Shown: piece after piece, positions 55,567 to 64,000 of the stretch | Layout: the number at the start of each line of letters is the position of its first letter | Position numbering within the stretch: position 1 is the stretch's first letter | Assembly: GCA_037953745.1 (NCBI GenBank) | Contig: JBAKBP010001419.1 | Location: forward strand, 1-64,000 | Reading direction: 5' to 3' | Source: Lithodes maja | Taxonomy: Eukaryota; Arthropoda; Malacostraca; Decapoda; Lithodidae | Length of the DNA: 64,000 nt | Made by a program: the position numbers and the translations under genes | The notes under the pieces: model-generated | Told to the model about the DNA's origin: nothing | Seen by the model: only the letters and a program-made list of their open reading frames with translations | Database searches by the model: none

Positions 55567-56060
55567 ATACAGTGTACATACATACGCACAATTTCGAAAC
55601 CGTTAGTCTTAAAATTGAAAACAATCAATTGTTCTAATCAAACACACACAAACGCAAAATTTCGAAACATTTAAACCTTCAAATCAAAACATGTTATTGT
55701 TCTAATCACACACACACACACACACACGTACAAACAATTTCGAAACAACTAAGTCTTCAAATTGAGATAGGCCTATTCAAATCTTCTAATCCAACACACA
55801 TATAGGCCGTACGTATAATTTCGAAACAGTTAAACCTTCAAATCAAGACATTTTATTGTTCTAATCACACACACACGTACAAACAATTTCGAAACAACTA
55901 GGCCTAAGTATTCAAATTGAGATATTCAAATCTTCTAATCCAACACACACATACGTAGCCTATAATTTCGAAACAGTTAAGCCTTCAAATTAAGAAATTG
56001 TATTGTTTTAATCAAACACACACACATAGCCTACACACAATTTTGAAATTTAAAAACTTT
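55567..56060. repeat. Degenerate ~70-bp tandem repeat with CA microsatellites
   Basis: AATTTCGAAACAGTTAAACC, CTTCAAATCAAGAC, a TATTGTTCTAATC and an (AC)n recur about seven to eight times. The first ~300 bp are copied at 58487-58787. Confidence 0.8.
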
Positions 56061-56395
56061 CAAATGAACGCTTCGATGGTCTTACTTTTGTACACATAAA
56101 ATCTAGTTTAGGCTATGAAGGTATTGTGGAAATTTCATAATTAATATAGCCTAAACCATTATAAAAATGAACCCCAAGGGGTTGAAAAGTACAATTAGAC
56201 GATGGCCAGTATTATTGGACGATTCGACGGTTCGGACAGACACATTTCGACGATCGCGAGCATAGAAGTTTCGACGGCATCGTCGAACTGGCGCACCGTC
56301 GAATCGTCTTGCGACCCTCCCCACTATCGGGGTGCGTGTCTTTAGATTGTTGTGGCAATCGGTAAATTATCAATTCCTAATAAAAAAAAAAAAAC

Positions 56396-56698
56396 ATACA
56401 AAACACTCAAACAACAAGAACCAACAAACATACAAAACACTCAAACAACAAGAACCAACAAACATACAAAACACTCAAACAACAAGAACCAACAAACATA
56501 CAAAACACTCAAACAACAAGAACCAACAAACATACAAAACACTCAAACAACAAGAACCAACAAACATACAAAACACTCAAACAACAAGAACCAACAAACA
56601 TACAAAACACTCAAACAACAAGAACCAACAAACATACAAAACACTCAAACAACAAGAACCAACAAACATACAAAACACTCAAACAACAAGAACCAACG
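56396..56698. repeat. 34-bp minisatellite, about 9 copies
   Basis: The unit begins AAAACACTCAAACAACAAG and repeats almost perfectly. As 34 is not a multiple of 3, all three forward frames stay open and rotate through the array, giving spurious Gln/Thr/Asn-rich frames. Confidence 0.95.
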
Positions 56699-56699
56699 A

Positions 56700-57890
56700 A
56701 AAAAACCCATAAAAACACGTTGTGGGGCGTCTTCAATTATTACCAAAAGTATATAGAAATGAAGCATAGGCCTAGGCCTAGGCTATGATGATAGGAACCC
56801 AAAACTAGGCTACCATTAGAATTTTGGGTTCAATGTTATTTTAATACCACAAATTTTGTTGATATATTTGAAGATAAATATTGAATCTATATGCTCTAAA
56901 GATCATAAGAAAATTTGTTTTAACCCTCGGCAAAACCTAATAAAAAAGTATGGTACTAAAATTTCTTTTTCGTAACAAGGTTGTCAATACGGTACTTTCA
57001 GTCATCGATAGCTATAAAGCTCATATGAAAATGTGTTAAACCCTCGTAAAAGCCTAATATAAAAGTATGGTACTAAAATTTAATTTTCGTAACAAGGTTG
57101 TCAATACGGTACTTTCCCGTTATGAATTTACAATCAAGCTGAACATTGCAGAGTAAACACCATGGACTTCATCGACTTTTTTTTCACCTTCGTATAATCG
57201 ACAGCCAATTTGTTTTTTTTTATTAAGGGATTAGTACTCAACCAGCGGGGGGGTGGGGGCAGCAGCCCCCACCCATAATACTAGGTTAGGTTAGGTTAGG
57301 CTAATGTCTTTTCAAATCACTATCGGGGAGCGAGCGTGTCTCAACATAGATCGATAGGCCTAATGGGGAAAATAGGTTTTCCCGAGATGATAATTATCCC
57401 GAATAGACTCGCAGCGTTATTATACATAATTTATTAGGGAAAGTGAAGCTTTATGGAATCCTTATAATATACTCACATAGATTCCGTTGTGGTAGAATAG
57501 TTTTGATAAGTTTTGTAACTCTCGATTATGTTGATAAAAATAGAGCCCCGCGCGTAAACAAACTCTTCTTCTTCACTCCCTCAATCTTGAGAGCTCCGCT
57601 ACGGACGTGTTCGCAATGGAGTACACTCGCTACGGTAAAGTGTTATGTTTTACAAAGATCTTACTGTATGTCTAATATACACATTTGCAACATTACATTG
57701 TGCTTGTATTTATGTTTCATAGTTTTCCCGGTATTTGTTCAATCCTTTCTGGCATTTTTCTTTCCCATTTCCCTTGTAGTTTTAGTATTATTACATATAT
57801 TTGCTCTTGCGCACGAATCGGCGCATATTGTTGCCATTCCTTCTCAAAGCTGACAGAAACGTCAAACAGCCCGGCAGATTTGTAACTGTC
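56700..57890. other. Non-coding flank
   Basis: It contains a GGGGGCAGCAGCCCCC hairpin followed by TTAGG-like repeats near 57247-57300 and a doubled segment (CGTAACAAGGTTGTCAATAC near 56972 and 57088). A 136-codon frame at 57443-57853 is hydrophobic and unrecognised; I do not call it a gene. Confidence 0.5.
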
Positions 57891-58280
57891 ATGGCCGCTT
57901 GTGCAGGTTGTAGTCTCTCCTGTCAGAAATTGGGGGACATTTTGCGAACCAAGGAAGCTACATGGGATTTTCTTGTTCTGCATAAGTTAGTCTTGGCAAC
58001 TGGTAAGTGTAGTACATGTGGCAGTGAATTGCAAGTGAGTGAAAATAGACAACAAAAGAAGTTTAGATGTGACAAACGGAATAAAGAATACGTTCACCAT
58101 GCACTCAGGAAATCACGATGTACGTATAATGTTAGTACTGTGAAAGACACATTCTTTGAAAATGCCCACATCCCCAAAGTCCTCAATATTGTGTATTGGT
58201 TCTGCATAAACAAATTACCTTATCAAGATGTAGTCTTTCAGTGCGATGTTGGCCTCAGTACGTTAGTTGACTGGTATTAA
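57891..58280 (+). pseudogene. Merlin/IS1595-like transposase, N-terminal fragment
   Basis: From ATG 57891 (the frame is open from 57801) the product reads MAACAGCSL, TWDFLVLHKLVLATG, KCSTCGSELQVSENRQQKKF, RCDKRNKEY, DTFFENAHIPKVLNIVYWF and DVGLSTLVDWY, then stops. The zinc-ribbon-like CxxC ... RC, the TFF(E) motif and the helix ending in DWY resemble the N-terminus of Merlin / IS1595 (ISXO2-like) transposases. The DDE nuclease that should follow is absent; GC-rich hairpin repeats follow instead. It is probably a truncated, inactive copy. No terminal repeats were identified. Confidence 0.5.
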
Positions 58281-58297
58281 TACACCAAAAATCTGTC

Positions 58298-58360
58298 TAA
58301 AGATGTCAAATAGCGGGGGTGTGGGGGCGGCAGCCCCCACTCATAATACTAGGTTAGGTT
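58298..58360. repeat. GC-hairpin plus TTAGG-like dispersed repeat
   Basis: AAGATGTCAAATAGCGGGGG, then GGGGGCGGCAGCCCCCAC, then ACTAGGTTAGGTTAGG. Closely similar copies lie at 57247-57300 and 62110-62180, and a diverged one at 59552-59615. Confidence 0.75.
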
Positions 58361-58364
58361 AGGT

Positions 58365-58857
58365 ACAGGGTGCCAAAACAGAAATTATCCAGTTCTGGAT
58401 CATTTTTCTAAGCTTACAAGGATCAACTTTGCGCGGCGTCTGCGGGGGGCGCAGCCCCCCGCACCATACACCATATGTGTATGCACACATACAGTGTACA
58501 TACATACGCACAATTTCGAAACCGTTAGTCTTAAAATTGAAAACAATCAATTGTTCTAATCAAACACACACAAACGCAAAATTTCGAAACATTTAAACCT
58601 TCAAATCAAAACATGTTATTGTTCTAATCACACACACACACACACACGTACAAACAATTTCGAAACAACTAAGTCTTCAAATTGAGATAGGCCTATTCAA
58701 ATCTTCTAATCCAACACACATATAGGCCCTACGTATAATTTCGAAACAGTTAAACCTTCAAATCAAGACATTTTATTGTTCTAATCACCAGGGTGCCAAA
58801 ACAGAAATTATCCAGTTCTGGATCATTTTTCTAAGCTTACAAGGATCAACTTTGCGC
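58365..58857. repeat. Direct repeats bracketing a copied satellite segment
   Basis: CAGGGTGCCAAAACAG with ~70 bp downstream occurs at 58365-58436 and again at 58789-58857. Between them, 58487-58787 duplicates 55567-55868 almost exactly, including the CA tracts. Confidence 0.8.
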
Positions 58858-58860
58858 GGG

Positions 58861-61800
58861 GGGCGCAGCCGCTACATAAAAGGGTGTCCGGGGGGGCATA
58901 GCCCCCCGGCCGCCGGAGAAATTTTGAGATGTGAAGGTAAATATACGCACAATACATGCTCAAAATTTATTAAAAGGAATGAATAATATTGTAAGTAAAA
59001 GGGATGTTATGTATGTTTACTGGTGTTTAATCAGGATACTAGGGGAGCTGGCTGCCTGTACTTCAGTCTCAAAGAGATTCACTTCAGGTCCACTAATATA
59101 GGCATTGAAAACCGGTTTATAAATTATTCTTAGCAGTCCCTGTTTTAGTTTTGTAACTTTTGTCCAACAAAGATTTCATGTATATTTGTTGTTGCATTCC
59201 AAGAACTATTACATACTTAATTTATATCCTTTCATATGATACATGAGTTACTATAGAGTACTGGTTAAAATACATACCGGTACCAAGTTTCAAGAATAAA
59301 CTTTGATTAGAACATTTGTTTGTCTATTATTTTCCCTGGGCCGAGTAAAAAATACCTGGGTAGGCTATTCCCATCTCGGGTTAAGTACAATCAATAGGAA
59401 CGTAGAAACTTACTTTAATTTTCACAACTTTAAAAGACTCAAGATTCTGCTAGGCTAATTCCGAAAATATTCAATCAAGTCTCCGTTACCCCCATGAAGT
59501 CAGGTTATAGTAATGACAAGACATACCAATAATATATGTTAGTTAGCGGGTGTGTGGATTTTGGGGATAGTGGCAGCCCCCACTTTGGACACTAAGACTA
59601 AGTAAAGTTAGGTTAGGGTAAGGTAATGCAAATTATCTACTCATAACATGATAAACAATTGAACAATAAACTACTGTACTATATTCCTTGAAGAAATAAA
59701 AACAAACAATTGTACATAAGGCTGCGGAAAGATTCTTTAGTGATACCCAAGTCATGGCCGGGATTCCGGGAAATCTATAAATGCACTGTAGGCGGTAGGC
59801 CTAGCTGCTGGCTGTACACTTATTAAATTGTACCGGTAATCTGGCTAAAAAGTTACCGGTATACAAAATGAGAACATAGAGGCAGGGTGCAGATCCCACT
59901 TTGGACACTAAGTTTGGACTTTGGTTAGGGTAAGTTATTGCAAATCTTCCACTCATAATATAAACTACAATAAAATAAGATACCAGTAGATAAGATACTA
60001 CTGTAGCCTATTCTGCCTATAGCCTATACCTTGAAAACAAAAACAAACGGTAAGACTGCGAAAGTATTCTTCAGTGACAGGTCTACCCCTATAATCCCAC
60101 GGCATGACGGCAAACTGTTATTGTCATAGGCTATAGCCTAGCCAGGGTGTCGAATGATGCTGTTTTATTGAGTGATAACACAAATTAACTTTCTGTATAA
60201 TGATAAAAACAAATTAATCCTAGCCTAGGCCTAGCCTACGTATTTTTATATTATTATTTTAAAAGTTAGACATCTAAAATAGGCCTAGGCTTAGGCCTAC
60301 TGTGTTCCAAAACTCAAGAGTAGCCTAGGCTAGGTTAGCCTAGCCTAGCCTTACAAAAAAAAAAAAAAAAAATACAGGAATGTTGGTCTAGGCTAAGTTT
60401 AATATACACTTCCCAGGTCATTTTAACAGTTCTATTGCTTCTATATATCATATAATACACCATAGAGTAAGTTTTTAATAACTAGAAAAAAAGGTCATCT
60501 TCTAAATAATTACCATAATTGAGGACCTTCGCCGTTCCCGGGTTAAGAGCCTAGCTAACCTTATTTTTTACTGTCTTTAACCTCAAATCTTCCTTGATCT
60601 TCATTAGCCTATCAATACATTATACATAGCCCCACTAGTGGGGGCAGTCCTAAGATTGTTGGATAATGGGTTATCCTAAGCCTAATACGCCTAGCCTCAG
60701 CCTAGGCTACTCATTTCTGCTTCAAATCATCATTATCATCATAGGCCTAGGCTAATACAAGTAGGCCTAGGCTTATCTGAACAAAATAATATGCTTGGCT
60801 ACTTACAAAATTGCTGTTTGGTGCTTGCTAGAAGTCAGGTTTATCCAAAGTATCACCTTGAACTTATACCTTATATATAATGAGTTCCCCAAGATTAATA
60901 TGCACAATTTTAGAATGTGTAGGGCACTCGCACTTCACATGAAGTCAATGTTATATTCCAGCCCCTTAATTCACTCTATTTTTCCACAAATATATCGGTA
61001 AATAACAGCTAACACATTTCCAAGTGTTCCACAGTTGATTGGCGGCAAGCTAATTTGACGTCATCATTGGATTATTCTCGGAAACACCACAATGGAAAAC
61101 ATAGCTGATATTAGTTCGTTGTTTTCCATTGATCCAACCACATAAATACCCCTGAAAAACCAATAATTCATCATAAAATCGTACTAATTTATAGCTTACC
61201 TTATGCCTCAAGGTCTTGCGCTCTTTGTCAAACACATAAAATTTATATTCATTCACTATTTTTAAGAAATTAGAGACCCCATAAAATTAACACATACGAA
61301 AAAATATTGTGTATTTTGTGGGAGTTTAATTGGGATCAGATCAGATCAGAAAACTAACATTCAAACTTAAATTAATATTTTACATTATTCATTTCAGTGA
61401 AATTCAGTCAATATATTAAACACATGGAGTAGTTTAGTTAATATATACATAGTTTTAGATAAATACCTATTATTATCCTTTAATCTACATATTATTGAGC
61501 ATTCGAGTGCCAATAAAATTACGGTAGTTGTGTTCGTCTTGACTCAGCCTTCGGCGCAATATAACATCGGAGTGTAGGGGTACATTGGTTGTTTGTTTGT
61601 TTGTTTGTTTTAGCGGACTCTCCCATCCAGGAGTTCGTTCTATGAACGATGGCTGTTTCCTTATTGTAATATATATTTGTTATATTGGTGCTAAAGTCAG
61701 TCACCTCATCCGAACCGAACAAGTTGTGTTTTCACAGTGTAAACAAATAGCTTTCATGACTTGAGCTCTGGATTTATCCGTCTATATTTACATTAGTAGC

Positions 61801-62036
61801 TGCATTTGGACTTCAATACAGGTGATATATAATAGTTCTAAGATCATAGCCAATGTAGAGTACAGTGTAGAGCAAAGCAACTATCGTTTGATGAGTGTAA
61901 TGTAGAAATAGAATGGCAGGTTTAGCGGGGCTCCCGGCCGCCCCGGGAGTCACAGGCTCTTAGCCAATTTCAGTATCAATATTTTTTTCAGATGTTAGGT
62001 TCGGGATCACGAAGAAAATGGGCGAATTTTGGCACA
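58861..62036. other. AT-rich non-coding flank
   Basis: Many TAGGCCTAGGCCTA-like strings, isolated GC-rich hairpins (GGGGGGCATAGCCCCCC near 58891) and short poly(A). I see no credible gene, RNA or bounded element in this stretch. Confidence 0.5.
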
Positions 62037-62487
62037 CTGGTTAGGTAAGGTTGTTAGGTTAGGCTAATGTCCTTTCAAAGGGGTATAGCCTAGGCACCCA
62101 TAATACCAAAAAGATGTCAAATAGCGGGGGTGTAGGGGCGGCAGCCCCCACCCATAATACTAGGTTAGGTTAGGTAAGGTTGTTAGGTTAGGCTAATGTC
62201 CTTTCAAAGGGGTATAGGCACCCGTTATGTTAGGTAAGGTTGTTAGGTTAGGCTAATGTCCTTTCAAAGGGCTATAGGCACCCATAATACTAGGTTAGGT
62301 TAGGTAAGGTTGTTAGGTTAGGCTAATGTCCTTTCAAAGGGGTATAGGCACCCATAATACTAGGTTAGGTTAGGTAAGGTTGTTAGGTTAGGCTAATGTC
62401 CTTTCAAAGGGCTATAGGCACCCATAATACTAGGTTAGGTTAGGTAAGGTTGTTAGGTTAGGCTAATGTCCTTTCAAAGGGGTATAC
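62037..62487 (+). repeat. 70-bp tandem repeat with TTAGG-like core
   Basis: GGCTAATGTCCTTTCAAAG recurs at 62062, 62191, 62251, 62321, 62391 and 62461; the last three intervals are exactly 70 bp. Each unit contains GGTTAGGTTAGGTAAGG. TTAGG is the arthropod telomere unit, but this array is internal and mixed. Confidence 0.9.
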
Positions 62488-62604
62488 GATAGTAAACACT
62501 AGGATAGCCTATACCTGGTCAGAGGGAAGAAGAAGAGTCCTGGTGTAATCTCCTTGAATGTTACCATAAAAAGTGACCCTTTGTGTCTCTGATATTAATG
62601 CAAA

Positions 62605-63100
62605 ATCCGAGCCAACTTTGGACAAAACTTTGCTTGCATATTTTCAAAGTTACCTTTTGTGTCTATGAAATTATGGAAACTCCGAGCCAACTTTGGACAC
62701 AACTTGGCTCGGATTTTTAGAAAATGCTCTTTTGAGTCTCTGAAATTATGGACAATCCGAGCCAACTTTCGACAAAACTTGGCTCGGATTTTTAGAAAAT
62801 GCTCTTTTGAGTGTCTGAAATTATGCAAAATCCGAGCCAAGTTTCGACAAAACTTGGCTCGGATTTTTAGAAAATGCTCTTTTGAGTCTCTGAAATTATT
62901 GAAAATCCGAGCCAACTTTCGACAAAACTTGGCTCGGATTTTTAGAAAATGCTCTTTTCAGTGTCTGAAATTATGCAAAATCCGAGCCAACTTTCGACAA
63001 AACTTGGCTCGGATTTTTAGAAAATGCTCTTTTCAGTGTCTGAAATTATTGAAAATCCAAGCTAAGTTTCGACAAAACTTGCCTCGGATTTCGGAAAAGT
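62605..63100. repeat. 75-bp tandem array of hairpin units, about 7 copies
   Basis: AATCCGAGCCAA faces TTGGCTCGGATT across ~13 bases in each unit. The units start at 62607, 62682, 62757, 62832, 62907, 62982 and 63057, exactly 75 bp apart. As 75 is divisible by 3, frames remain open on both strands without meaning. Confidence 0.95.
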
Positions 63101-63399
63101 GGCATTTTTGGCATTTCACACATTCCTATTCTTCATTATATTACTTTAACCCCACATTTTCCCTGATCTTCATAGCCCGCCCCACTATCGGGGGGAGTTA
63201 TCTTAAGATTGTTGGATAATGGGGTTATATAGGGTTTCTCCCACAGTGGAATTATAACTAATAGCATCAAAACTACCATTGCCAAAACAAATTGGCCAAA
63301 AAAACTCTCAAATAAGGCTGCAAGTCTTTTCAAGAAAATTACCCCCGAGATTTCTAATTAATTACAAACACTATATATTGATGCAAATGACCAATTTTG

Positions 63400-63986
63400 A
63401 GCTGGCTGAAAGTTGTTGGATATTGGACTTTGGACATTGGACATTCGGATGTAAACAAAGCGACGAATCTCAAGCGATCTTGAACGAAGCAAGCTGGTTT
63501 GCTTAGTAGTATGATCAATACGTATATTATTTATGTTGTATTTAATATTTATTGGCAAATCTATTATCACACAATTAAAATTCATATTATAAGTAATGTT
63601 AACCAGAAAATACATAATTTTATATACCGGTAGCCTGTTGTTATGGAATAACAAGCCATAGTAAATACCGATGATCCCGAAATTCCTGAATATCCAATAG
63701 AATCCTGAAAACTGTTGGATATTGGACATTCAAACATTACTGGATAGTGAATAACCTATTGAATATCCAATCAAACCCTGAAAACTGTTGGATATTGGAC
63801 TTTGGACATTCAAACATTGCTAGATATTGATTAGGCTAGCCTAGAGTTGAATATCCAATAAAAAACTGAAAGCTGTTGGATATTGGACTTTGGACTTTGG
63901 ACATTCAAACATTACTAGATATTGATTAGCCTAGAGTTGAATATCCAATAAAAAACTGAAAGCTGTTGGATATTGGACTTTGGACT
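63400..63986. repeat. 73-90-bp repeats built on GTTGGATATTGGAC
   Basis: CTGTTGGATATTGGAC with TTTGGACATTCAAACATT recurs at about 63714, 63787, 63875 and 63965, with a diverged copy near 63415. GAATATCCAATA provides inverted complementarity to TATTGGAC. The window ends in a 14-base A run. Confidence 0.85.
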
Positions 63987-64000
63987 AAAAAAAAAAAAAA

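Noticed and set aside
56332..56756. Two overlapping Gln/Thr/Asn-rich frames of 126 and 134 codons
   Set aside because: They are rotations of the 34-bp minisatellite; every forward frame is open by construction.
57443..57853. 136-codon hydrophobic frame
   Set aside because: No recognisable domain, it overlaps the transposase fragment, and it has no sister copy to test.
55667..58650. CRISPR-like regularly spaced repeats
   Set aside because: Spacing is satellite-like with no unique spacers, and the context is eukaryotic.
62037..62487. Possible telomere (TTAGG)n
   Set aside because: The TTAGG-like strings are embedded in a 70-bp mixed unit and are internal, so this is a minisatellite, not a chromosome end.
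62595..63219. Repetitive frames of 106 codons (minus) and 186 codons (plus)
   Set aside because: They are translations of the 75-bp hairpin array, open on both strands because 75 is a multiple of 3.

Overview
The window is a eukaryotic, almost certainly animal, stretch of transposon-on-transposon DNA. I found no cellular house-keeping gene, rRNA, genuine tRNA, CRISPR array or bacterial operon. TTAGG-like tracts, AGGCCTA-rich AT-rich DNA, CR1-, Jockey- and pogo-type elements and piggyBac elements fit an arthropod; a decapod crustacean is my best guess, from general impression only. LAYOUT. 1-9764: a Jockey/I-like LINE (LINE-A, entering from the left edge) abuts a CR1/L2-like LINE (LINE-B), whose reading frame is split by a decayed piggyBac (PB1, 3463-7695) with TTAA duplications. 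9765-14841: a decayed pogo-like transposase gene with a psq-type DNA-binding domain is split by LINE-C (9-bp target duplication), which is itself split by a 1.3-kb TA-flanked inverted-repeat element (alpha-A). 12190-53960: two tandem copies of one block, unit 1 (12190-36833) and unit 2 (36834-53960), each beginning with an alpha element and followed on the right by a third alpha (53961-55308). The middle alpha has the left flank of the third and the right flank of the first, so the duplication looks like unequal exchange between two alpha elements. 55309-64000: low-gene flank with minisatellites, TTAGG-like arrays, a 75-bp hairpin array and a Merlin/IS1595-like transposase fragment. The two units act as before/after pictures for insertions. 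Unit 1 alone carries three TTAA elements (18270, 21408, 25460, the last with another nested in it), an 8.2-kb DIRS-like tyrosine-recombinase retroelement (27198-35410) and a CR1-type fragment (about 35673-36522). Unit 2 alone carries a 3.9-kb piggyBac (PB2, 40213-44102) with an uninterrupted 892-codon transposase. The intact empty target is visible in the other copy for each TTAA element and for the DIRS-like element. HOW THE PARTS RELATE. The TTAA elements share CCC-rich ends with the two piggyBac elements and were probably moved by such transposases. The short retroposons ending in (AAC)n share the last ~65 bp of LINE-A and were probably mobilised by that family. Most protein-coding sequence is broken: frameshifts, stops or lost catalytic residues are described entry by entry. 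The most unusual element is the DIRS-like one: its coding (minus) strand is strikingly poor in A, and several expected catalytic Asp codons read as Ala.
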